Source: Phocaeicola fibrisolvens (lineage in GTDB: Bacteria; Bacteroidota; Bacteroidia; Bacteroidales; Bacteroidaceae). From it: DNA of 64,000 nucleotides. Every line of letters begins with the position of its first letter. The stretch's first letter is position 1. The stretch is taken from contig NZ_JAOQJI010000007.1 in the NCBI RefSeq assembly GCF_025567125.1, positions 1-64,000 on the forward strand. The letters are read 5' to 3'. The translations under genes and the position numbers were made by a program. Under the pieces are notes generated by a model, which was not told the origin of the DNA, searched no databases, and saw only the letters and a list, made by a program, of their open reading frames with translations. This document shows positions 1 to 7,403 of the stretch, one piece after another.

Positions 1-185
1 AACTTTGCCAACGACACTGAATACTAACTGGGGAGTGAACGGATATCACCGGAAATGCTGAACGGGTATCCGCCGGAATATGCACCCAAAGGCGCTAAAA
101 TGTACCGTTATCCAAAAAAAATGTATTTTTTGTGACAAACAGGCCCTGTTTTTAGGGACATCTTCGGCTCCGGCCCGCGGCTTTC
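1..185. other. Window edge, no supported gene
   Basis: The first frame on the plus strand reads eight codons and then a TAA at 25-27, so the tail of a plus-strand gene could enter here, but eight residues are too few to support a call. Nothing after it looks coding on either strand. A short dyad at 137-151 (AAACAG, three bases, CTGTTT) followed by two more T could be a weak terminator for such an entering gene. Confidence 0.3.
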
Positions 186-221
186 TAAAAAAAAACAGCT
201 CCCGGTTTTCCGGGAACTGTT
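186..221 (-). terminator. Intrinsic terminator after the OmpA-family gene
   Basis: Read on the minus strand, a 12-bp stem (one mismatch) with a TTTT/AAAA loop (arms 210-221 and 194-205) is followed at once by a run of about ten T. It lies about 45 bases past the stop codon of the OmpA-family gene, so it ends the minus-strand transcript coming from the coiled-coil lipoprotein and OmpA genes. Confidence 0.75.
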
Positions 222-266
222 TCATATTCAATGCGAATTGCTGTAAAGCTCGCTGAGGAAGTTTTT

Positions 267-1550
267 TTATTCTTTTCCTTTCACCTCGGTTCTGCGGGCT
301 TTCACGGAGTACCTCAGTTCCTTTTCAATCACCCGGTCTTTGCCCAGTCCGTAGGTGTGCAGCCGGTCTTCTTCAATGCCCACTTTCACGAGCCATTTTT
401 TCAGGGCCTCCGCACGTTTTTCGGTTACCTTCTTGTTGATGGCTTCTCCTCCCGTGTGGTCCGCATATCCGCAGATGTCGATTTCCACGTCCGGATTTTC
501 CTTCAGGGCCTTTGCGATGGTAAAGAGTTCGCGGGCATACTTGTCGGTATCCAGTTTCCACTTGCCCCGTTCGAAGTACACGGCCGGCAGTTCCGGCAGT
601 CCTTTGCAGACCACCACTTCCGGTGATTTCTCCGTAATGGCCTTTTCAATGTAGACCGTGTCGCGTATCACCTTCGTCACGGTCCGGGTAGCCCGTTTCC
701 ACATCGGCAGGTAGCCCGGAGCATACATCAGGTTGTCCTTCTTCTTTCCGTTGCCGTTGCCGATTTTCCAGATGACTCCGATTTGTGCCGTCAGCACCGT
801 GTTGTGCTTGGTCGTATTGATGGAGTTGATGCCGTCGAACTTTCCGTTTCTGATCCAGATCATGCCCCCCTTCACCTGGGCGTCCAGGTGCGGGTTGATG
901 CGGTATCTCACGGCCAGGTCACCTCCCAGTCCCAGGTCCACCTTTTTCCCGACCCCTTCGGCAAAGCGGCTGTCGTCGCTTCTGCGCTTCACGGTCGACG
1001 AGAAATGTTGCAGGTAGATGCCCGGTGCCGCAATCAGGGCCCATCTTCTGTCCCCGTCGCTTCTGCGGAACAGGTTCAGCAGGTTGGTTTCCCAGTTCAA
1101 TCCCACGTTCAGCATCCGTACCTTGCTGTAGAGGTCCCTGTATCGCATGGAATTTTCCGGGATGTCCGTATTATAATAGGTGTTCCCGTTGGGCAGCAGC
1201 AGGAAATCATCCTCGTAATACTGCGAGCCGGCCCGGTTCACGCCATAATCCAGGCTCAGTCTCACGCCGAACAGCGGGCTGATTTGGTAGCCCCCTTGCA
1301 GGCCCACCATTCCTCCCAGGAAATTATAGTTTCCTCTGCTCAGCGAGCGGAAGTCACCGGCAAAATACGGAGAACCGATGTGGAATCCCACTGAAAAGCG
1401 GGAATAGTCCTTATACAGTTCTTCCTTGGTGGGATAATCCTTCCACGGGTCATCCACCTTTACCGTTTCTTGTGCGGCGAGGTTCACGACACCTCCCCAC
1501 AGGCACATTGCAGCCACAATATATTTTGCGTAATTCATATACATCTCCAT
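267..1550 (-). CDS. OmpA-family outer-membrane protein with N-terminal beta-barrel
   Basis: A 427-residue protein with a signal peptide ending around AAQE (residues 25-28). About 240 residues rich in alternating aromatic and polar strands follow, as in small Bacteroides porin-like barrels. The C-terminal OmpA peptidoglycan-binding domain covers about residues 320-405 and contains VYFERGKWKLD, the ICGYADHTGG turn and KRAEALKKWL. The family anchors the outer membrane to peptidoglycan. The start codon overlaps the stop of the upstream lipoprotein gene as TAATG, so the two are probably translationally coupled and may act together. Two further in-frame Met codons (residues 3 and 5) are possible starts. 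The barrel and OmpA calls are firm; a specific role is not known. Confidence 0.85.
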   Translation of the reverse strand: MEMYMNYAKYIVAAMCLWGGVVNLAAQETVKVDDPWKDYPTKEELYKDYSRFSVGFHIGSPYFAGDFRSLSRGNYNFLGGMVGLQGGYQISPLFGVRLSLDYGVNRAGSQYYEDDFLLLPNGNTYYNTDIPENSMRYRDLYSKVRMLNVGLNWETNLLNLFRRSDGDRRWALIAAPGIYLQHFSSTVKRRSDDSRFAEGVGKKVDLGLGGDLAVRYRINPHLDAQVKGGMIWIRNGKFDGINSINTTKHNTVLTAQIGVIWKIGNGNGKKKDNLMYAPGYLPMWKRATRTVTKVIRDTVYIEKAITEKSPEVVVCKGLPELPAVYFERGKWKLDTDKYARELFTIAKALKENPDVEIDICGYADHTGGEAINKKVTEKRAEALKKWLVKVGIEEDRLHTYGLGKDRVIEKELRYSVKARRTEVKGKE

Positions 1551-4270
1551 TAATTAAGTCCATCGTTTTTCATTTGCAGGCGGAAGCATACGTACGCCCG
1601 TTTCCCGTAATTCTGTCCGTTCTGTTTGGCCTGCAGTCCCACCACCATTTTAAAGCCTTCCAGTGAAGTAGGGGTTACTCCCGGAGTCAGGTTGCTCTTC
1701 ATGCTCACCTGTCCGGCCGTAGATACCTCGATGTAGTTCCACAGTTCCCCTCTGGCCACGCCCTGCTTGTCATAGATGGCCGCCAGGGAGTACACCACCG
1801 GCAAGTCCTTGCGGCTGCTGCCTTCCACTGTGGAAGAAGCCGTTACCGCCGCATTGAACAGAGACTGTATGCCCTCAATCTGGCAGATGGAAGCCCCCGA
1901 CTGGTTGAGGATGGCTTTCAGCACCGGCAGCTTGTAGATTTCACTCTCTGCGAAGTTGCCCACTCCGATGTCCTCCTTGGTCTGCAGGATTTCCGTGCCC
2001 GCCATGAACGTATAGTCCGTATTCGTATCCATCGCTTCGTGGCTTTCCAGTCGCAGCGGTCTGTATTCAGTCAGCTTGTAGTTGTTGCCGTCGTTCAGCA
2101 CCACAGCCACCTGATACGGAAGCGCCTGTCCACCTTCCAATGCCTCTTCCAGTGTGAAGCCCACTTTCACGGTCAGCTCTCCGTAGGCACTTTGCGTCAC
2201 CTCCTCTACCGTCATTGCCGGCAGGCTGTTGCTGCTTCTCACCGGTATCACCTCCCTGCATCTCAGTCCGACGATGCCTTTCAGGTTCGTCAGTTTGCCG
2301 GCTGCGTCTTCCGGGGTGATTTCCACTTTCAGTTCCATGGTGTAGTGTCCCGGAGTGGTTTCCTTCACCTTCACCGTGCCGTCGTTGTAATCGGCCAGCA
2401 GTTCGAAGCTCTGTATGCGGTTCATCAGCGTTTCCACCTGCTGTTTCAAGGCGTCGTATTGTGAAGTCAGCTGGGCAATCTGCTGTTGCATTTTGTCAAG
2501 CTGTTCCTGCAGTTGCTGTGCAGCCTCCTCGATGGCCTGGTTCATGTCGTCCAGAGTAGGGCAGTCGTTGATTTTCTGGAACATTGCTTCCAGCTGGCGG
2601 TCAATGGCAGCCTTGTCGTAGTAATTGTCCAGCAACTTTTCTATTTCTTCCCGGGTCACGTAGTTGCTTTGTCCTTCCTGCAAGTTCTTGATTCGGTTGT
2701 ACAAATCCGTAATCTGCGATGCCTGCAAATTCACTTTCGAAGTCAGCTCACCCACTTGCTGGTTCGTCTTTTTCAGGTTTTCGTTCAGCGTTTCCACGAA
2801 ACTATTGAGTCCGCTCACCTCCTTGCTCAGGTTGTTGTAGTTTGTCTGCAAGGCCAGGATGGAAGACTGCACGTAGTTGTTCAGCTGCGTCAGGGCCTCC
2901 GCCTGTTTCTGCTGGTCCCCCTTCAGGTTCAGAATATCCTGTGTCTGCTTGTCTACCTTCTGTTGCAGGGCGAGCAAGTCCTGTTTCAGTTGGGCCAGTT
3001 CGGCCGGGTCGCTTCCGCCTCCCTGCTGTTCCAGTGCGCTCAGTCTCTTTTCAATGTCAGTCAGTGTCAGCTGGTAGGCCGTCTGCATGTCCTGTATCAG
3101 TCCTTCCAGGGTGCTCACCTTGAGTCCCAGTTGGTCCAGTCTGGTCGACAGTTCGTTCAGTTTTTGCGTATGATTCTCCACCAGCTCCTTTGTCTGCTGC
3201 AAGTCATTGCCAAACAGTTTTTGTGTGTTGAGCAGTTTTTCCAGCTGTTGGTTCATGGCCGTCTTCAAGTCGTCCAGGTCCTTCTGCAAGGTCGTTACCA
3301 GCTCTTTCAGTTCGTTCAGTTCGGTGTCGCTTCCCGGAGTCAGTGCGTTGATGGCTTCCCAGATTTTGTAGATTTGCAGGTCATATTTTTCCACCAGGTT
3401 GTTCAGTTGTTCTCCCAGGTTGTCGTATTTGCTGTTCAGTTGGTTTACCTTGTTTCCGAGCGATTGCACCGTCGACGACAATCCGGCCATTTCATTTTCC
3501 ACGTCCTGGATTCTTGCGTCCACCTCCGTTTTTACGGCAGTAATTTTTTCGATGGTATTTTGGCGCAGGCTTTCCAGGTTGGCGGCATTTGTAGCCGTTG
3601 CCTTCTTCACCTCATCCACGAGCGCCTTCAACTGGTTGATATCCGTGGTCAGCTTGTTTTTCACTTCCTGTAGCTGGGTGAGTGCTTCTTCCATTTTCTG
3701 CTTCTGGTCCGCCATGTCGCTGCCCAGTCCGGCCATTTCTGTTTTCAGGCCTTCAATGGCCAGTTCCACCGCCTTCTGCTTTTCCTGCAAGGCCTCCACC
3801 TGCATTTCCAGTTTGGCCACCCGTCCGTCCAGCACGTTCAGGCTGGTGTCGATGGCGTTGATTTGGTTGGAGATTTCCAGTAACCGCGTATTGAATTCCT
3901 GGTTGGCAATCTGGATTTTCTCCTTGAGTTGCTGTATTTCTTCCGTATTGCCGTCAATTACCGCCTGGAGTTCCGCAATCCGGTTGTTCAAGTCCGTTTT
4001 CACAGTCTCCAGTTCCGTTTTCAGCCGGTCAATATCCTCTTTGTGACCACTGCCACCCTCCGTAAGCGCTTCTTCAAGCGCTTTGATTTGTTGTTCGATG
4101 AGTGTCACCTTTTCCTTCAAGCTGTTCAGGTTCACCTCACCATTATTGATTTGATTTCGAAGAATTTCCAGTTGTCCGTCGTAGTCTTTTTGGCAACTGG
4201 TAAGGAGCGACGTGCCACTTAAGCAGAGTAGCGCTGCGGCTGCCAGTAAATAGCCTTTTCTCTTTGTCAT
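1550..4270 (-). CDS. Long coiled-coil surface lipoprotein
   Basis: A 906-residue protein with a lipoprotein signal peptide (lipobox LTSC, Cys26) followed by QKD, which resembles the Bacteroidetes lipoprotein export signal for surface display. Residues about 30-630 are almost unbroken heptad-type sequence rich in Leu, Gln, Glu, Lys and Asn, predicting a very long parallel coiled coil. The C-terminal 270 residues are beta-rich and globular. It resembles Bacteroides lipoproteins annotated with a DUF4988 or PL29-lyase N-terminal-like domain, but I see no enzymatic motif. It is coupled to the downstream OmpA-family gene by a TAATG overlap. A stalk-like envelope protein or adhesin is inference. Confidence 0.75.
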   Translation of the reverse strand: MTKRKGYLLAAAALLCLSGTSLLTSCQKDYDGQLEILRNQINNGEVNLNSLKEKVTLIEQQIKALEEALTEGGSGHKEDIDRLKTELETVKTDLNNRIAELQAVIDGNTEEIQQLKEKIQIANQEFNTRLLEISNQINAIDTSLNVLDGRVAKLEMQVEALQEKQKAVELAIEGLKTEMAGLGSDMADQKQKMEEALTQLQEVKNKLTTDINQLKALVDEVKKATATNAANLESLRQNTIEKITAVKTEVDARIQDVENEMAGLSSTVQSLGNKVNQLNSKYDNLGEQLNNLVEKYDLQIYKIWEAINALTPGSDTELNELKELVTTLQKDLDDLKTAMNQQLEKLLNTQKLFGNDLQQTKELVENHTQKLNELSTRLDQLGLKVSTLEGLIQDMQTAYQLTLTDIEKRLSALEQQGGGSDPAELAQLKQDLLALQQKVDKQTQDILNLKGDQQKQAEALTQLNNYVQSSILALQTNYNNLSKEVSGLNSFVETLNENLKKTNQQVGELTSKVNLQASQITDLYNRIKNLQEGQSNYVTREEIEKLLDNYYDKAAIDRQLEAMFQKINDCPTLDDMNQAIEEAAQQLQEQLDKMQQQIAQLTSQYDALKQQVETLMNRIQSFELLADYNDGTVKVKETTPGHYTMELKVEITPEDAAGKLTNLKGIVGLRCREVIPVRSSNSLPAMTVEEVTQSAYGELTVKVGFTLEEALEGGQALPYQVAVVLNDGNNYKLTEYRPLRLESHEAMDTNTDYTFMAGTEILQTKEDIGVGNFAESEIYKLPVLKAILNQSGASICQIEGIQSLFNAAVTASSTVEGSSRKDLPVVYSLAAIYDKQGVARGELWNYIEVSTAGQVSMKSNLTPGVTPTSLEGFKMVVGLQAKQNGQNYGKRAYVCFRLQMKNDGLN

Positions 4271-4316
4271 AACGATATAACCTTAATGTTAGTTAGAATA
4301 ATTCAGTTTCATTACA

Positions 4317-4325
4317 ACAAATATA
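4317..4325 (-). promoter_or_regulatory. Possible -7 box for the coiled-coil lipoprotein gene
   Basis: On the minus strand the sequence reads TATATTTGT, matching the Bacteroides -7 consensus TAnnTTTGY, about 47 bases before the lipoprotein start. No clear TTTG -33 element is visible upstream, so this rests on one element. Confidence 0.4.
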
Positions 4326-4371
4326 AAGAAAAATTGTTAGAGAAAAGTGAAGAAATCCTTTTTTTTTTTGC

Positions 4372-5457
4372 TTAATTCTTCATTTTTCGCCAGCCGTAGT
4401 GCCAGATTTTGAAGAACGGAGCCCAGCATACCTCCTGCGGGTAATTGTGTACGAATCCCCACATCCTTTTCAGGGAAGTCGAAAACCTTCCACCGTCTGT
4501 CTGCATTCTTTCCCGCGACAGCCGGGGGTCGAACTGACCGAAATTGCCGGCCCGCATGATTTCCTCCAGCAGCCGTCTGCCTCTTCGTTCCGAAGGACTC
4601 ACCGGCATGTATTTTCTTTCCAGTCCGAATATCGTTTCCAGTACCCACATCACCGCCGCCGCAAAATCCGTCATTTGCAGTGCGCGCCATTGCCGGGCCG
4701 TCCGTGCCCGTTCCTCCGGGCTTGTTTCTTGTCTGAATACATAGAAGATGTCCATCAGCTGCCGTAATCCTACGCCCTCACTCAGCAGGTGGCGGTAAGC
4801 GTGCAACACCAGAAACACCCGGTTCATTTCCCCCTCCGGTACCCGGACGCTTCCGTCGGTTCCTTCCAGGGTCGTTTCCTGTCCGAAGCCGTTTCGCTTC
4901 CATTGGCGGCATAAGGCTTGCAGCCTGTAGTTCGTCAGCGGGTTGAACATCCACGACGGTGTGGTGTGTACCTCCACCTCACACACTTTCGACAACTCCA
5001 TGTCCACATGGTGATACACCACCTCCGCTTTCGGGTCCGTTTCCCGTGCCAGTCGGATAATCTCTTTCCGGCTTCCTTCCAGCCAGATGTCAATGTCACC
5101 CGGCATCCGTCTCAACGGGTGCGGATACAGTTGAGCCACCCCCTGTCCTTTCAGGATCATGGAGCGCATACCTTTCCGGGCAAAGAATTCCGACACCCTG
5201 ACCGCTTCCTTGTTGATTGCTTGGTTCACCCGTTCAATCTGGTGAGTCCGTCCTATCCATTGCATCAGTAAGGGCCGGGGCGGTTTGCTGGCGGCAGGAA
5301 GCACTTCGGCAGCTCCCAGCAGTACCCCTGTCAGCTTCTGCTTTTCTGCCAGTTCCAGCACTTCAATCCATTCCTGTGCGGAAAGAGGAGTTTCCGGTGC
5401 ACTTCCCGTTCCTACAGCCAGTTTGAGCAATTGGAAAAATCGGTTTTCCTTGCCCAT
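4372..5457 (-). CDS. Nucleotidyltransferase family protein (NTP_transf_5-like)
   Basis: A 361-residue protein starting at MGKENRFFQ. The open frame continues upstream to 5553, but those residues are out-of-frame sequence inside the preceding gene. The start overlaps the stop of the WecG-type gene as TGATG, implying coupled translation. The segment MILKGQGVAQLYPHP followed by RRMPGDIDIWL (about residues 105-133) is the hallmark of the uncharacterised nucleotidyltransferase family PF14907, with the GDIDIW acidic pair expected to bind metal. Members occur in capsule and peptide-modification clusters and their substrate is unknown. The coupling suggests it works with the WecG/TagA enzyme. Confidence 0.75.
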   Translation of the reverse strand: MGKENRFFQLLKLAVGTGSAPETPLSAQEWIEVLELAEKQKLTGVLLGAAEVLPAASKPPRPLLMQWIGRTHQIERVNQAINKEAVRVSEFFARKGMRSMILKGQGVAQLYPHPLRRMPGDIDIWLEGSRKEIIRLARETDPKAEVVYHHVDMELSKVCEVEVHTTPSWMFNPLTNYRLQALCRQWKRNGFGQETTLEGTDGSVRVPEGEMNRVFLVLHAYRHLLSEGVGLRQLMDIFYVFRQETSPEERARTARQWRALQMTDFAAAVMWVLETIFGLERKYMPVSPSERRGRRLLEEIMRAGNFGQFDPRLSRERMQTDGGRFSTSLKRMWGFVHNYPQEVCWAPFFKIWHYGWRKMKN

Positions 5458-6173
5458 CACATTTCCCTTATCACGTTGCGGATGAACAGCGTGTTGCCGA
5501 TGATATAGCGGCGCCACATCCGTTTGGGTTCCTTGATGAGTCGGTACAGCCATTCCAGGCTATGTTCCTGCCACCACATCGGAGCCCGTTCCATGGTGCC
5601 TGCAAAGAAATCGAATACCGCTCCGATGGTACCGCAGTGACAATGGATGTGCAGTTCGTTCCAGTGGCGGTAAGCCCATTTCTCCTGTTTGGGAGCCGTC
5701 ATGCCAATCCACAGCAAGTCGGGGTTGGCCCGGTTGATGGCCTCGATGATTTCCCGGTTCTCCGCTTCCGAGAATTCCGGTTTGTAGGGTGGGGAGTACG
5801 TTTCAATCCGGATGTTCGGGTACACCGTTTTGCCCTTCTCGCGAATCAGTTTCAACACTTTTTCGCTGCTTCCCATGAAGAAGCACGTTCCTCCCTTGCG
5901 GTTCAGGCGTTCCATTTCCATTGTAAACAAGTCCCAGCCTGCAATGCGTTCTTTCGGCTGGCTTTTGGCTTTCAGTTTCCGGCAGGCCATTACGATACTT
6001 GCGCCGTCGGGAATCAGCGCATCGCCCTTCATCAGTGCTTCGGCAAAAAAATCATCCTTCAATGCCGTGTTGTAGGAATGTGCATTGATGGTGTTGATCA
6101 GTAATTTTCCTTCCGGAAGCGCTTCTAGTTCTTTTTTGGATTCAACGATTTTAAGTTCCTTTAATTTTAGCAT
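5457..6173 (-). CDS. WecG/TagA/CpsF family glycosyltransferase
   Basis: A 238-residue soluble protein matching the GT26 family. Visible family motifs are INTINAHSYNTA near residue 26, DALIPDGASIV near 52, CFFMGSSEKVLKLI near 95, DLLWIGMTAPKQEKW near 150 and the C-terminal EWLYRLIKEPKRMWRRY. Relatives move N-acetylmannosamine or glucose-type sugars onto undecaprenyl-diphosphate-linked GlcNAc, the second step of a lipid-linked glycan. The donor sugar here cannot be read from sequence. It is downstream of fucP on the same strand (35-bp gap) and coupled to the nucleotidyltransferase. The C-terminal basic and aromatic stretch probably touches the membrane. Confidence 0.88.
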   Translation of the reverse strand: MLKLKELKIVESKKELEALPEGKLLINTINAHSYNTALKDDFFAEALMKGDALIPDGASIVMACRKLKAKSQPKERIAGWDLFTMEMERLNRKGGTCFFMGSSEKVLKLIREKGKTVYPNIRIETYSPPYKPEFSEAENREIIEAINRANPDLLWIGMTAPKQEKWAYRHWNELHIHCHCGTIGAVFDFFAGTMERAPMWWQEHSLEWLYRLIKEPKRMWRRYIIGNTLFIRNVIREM

Positions 6174-6208
6174 ATATCTGCGTGTTCAAAAGGTTTACGT
6201 TATTGATT

Positions 6209-7402
6209 TTACAGTTTTCTGTATCTGGCTGCGAACCACAGGATTTCGGCGAAGCACACCAGCGGGACGATGAATCCCACCGCCATTGAAACGTGGTCGG
6301 CGATGAATCCCATCAGCATGGGCGCGATGGCCCCTCCCACAATCGACATAATCAGGTAGGAAGACGCCTGTTTGGTATGCGTGCCTACGTGGCGCAAAGA
6401 TAGTGAAAAAATCGTAGGGAACATGATGGATTCACACAAGAAACACAGCAGCAGGAAATACCACCCGATGGTTCCCGGCAGCAGGATGACCGCCGCCATG
6501 CAGATGAAGGCTCCCGTGGCACAAGTTGTCAGCACCTTTTCTCCCTTTACGAAGCGCATGATCCAGCTTCCGCCCATACGTCCCGCCATGAACAGGCCCA
6601 TGCCGCCGAACGAAAGCCATACCGATGCTTTCTGGGCACTGATGCCCGCATTCTCCGTCGCATAGTTGATGAAGAAACTGTTGATGCCCGTCTGAGCTGC
6701 CACATACAGGAAGAGCGACAGCAGTCCCACGGTAAACGAAGCCGTTTTCCAGAGCGAGGTGTCGTTGCCCTGCGTTCCTTTCTCTTCCGCTTCCTGTCCG
6801 ATTTCCGGCAGCTTCACCCGCGAGAAAATCACCGCAATGAGCAGCACCAGCGTGCCCAGCACCGCATACGGTGTCGTCACGTCGCCCCCTCCGGCAAAGA
6901 GGAAGAAGCCCCCCGCCAGCGGACCGCAAATCCATCCCAGTCCGTTGAACGACTGCGCCAGGTTGATGCGCCGTTCGCTGCCCTCCGGTTCCCCGAGCAC
7001 CGTCACATACGGGTTCGAAGCCGTTTCCAGACACGTCAGTCCGCAGCCGATGACAAACAGCGCCAGCAGGAAGAACTCAAACGACTGAATCCGTCCCCCC
7101 GGAATAAAGAGCAAGGCCCCGATGCCATACAGCACCAGTCCCGTCAGCACCCCCGTGCGGTAACCGAAGCGGCGGATAATCCGTCCCGCCGGCAGCGCCA
7201 TCACGAAATACCCCCCATACACCACCGCCTGAATCAGTGCCGAGCGCGTACGGGTAATCTCCATCGTATCCTGAAAATGCTTGTTCAGTACGTCCAGGAT
7301 ACTGTGTGCCACTCCCCACAGGAAGAAGAGCGACGTAATCAAAATGAAAGGAACCAGGAAACTCCTTCCGTCCCTGGTTCTTACTAATCCTATCTTTTCC
7401 AT
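6209..7402 (-). CDS. fucP: L-fucose:proton symporter (FucP-type MFS transporter)
   Basis: A 397-residue MFS transporter with about 12 hydrophobic segments. The first helix region reads FILITSLFFLWGVAHSILD, typical of the FucP sugar:H+ symporter family, followed by an ALIQAVVYGGYFVMALPAG segment and the loop basic motif RRFGYRTG. It begins one base after the stop of fkp, so import and activation of L-fucose are encoded together. Close relatives also carry other sugars; fucose is preferred here because of the neighbouring fkp and mutarotase genes. Confidence 0.9.
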   Translation of the reverse strand: MEKIGLVRTRDGRSFLVPFILITSLFFLWGVAHSILDVLNKHFQDTMEITRTRSALIQAVVYGGYFVMALPAGRIIRRFGYRTGVLTGLVLYGIGALLFIPGGRIQSFEFFLLALFVIGCGLTCLETASNPYVTVLGEPEGSERRINLAQSFNGLGWICGPLAGGFFLFAGGGDVTTPYAVLGTLVLLIAVIFSRVKLPEIGQEAEEKGTQGNDTSLWKTASFTVGLLSLFLYVAAQTGINSFFINYATENAGISAQKASVWLSFGGMGLFMAGRMGGSWIMRFVKGEKVLTTCATGAFICMAAVILLPGTIGWYFLLLCFLCESIMFPTIFSLSLRHVGTHTKQASSYLIMSIVGGAIAPMLMGFIADHVSMAVGFIVPLVCFAEILWFAARYRKL

Positions 7403-7403
7403 G

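Noticed and set aside
46..231. 61-codon minus-strand frame at the window start
   Set aside because: It runs through the terminator hairpin and its T run of the OmpA-family gene and has no recognisable feature.
2486..3673. 395-codon plus-strand open frame inside the coiled-coil lipoprotein gene
   Set aside because: It is antisense to the heptad-repeat region; its Phe-, Leu- and Gln-rich low complexity mirrors the real gene.
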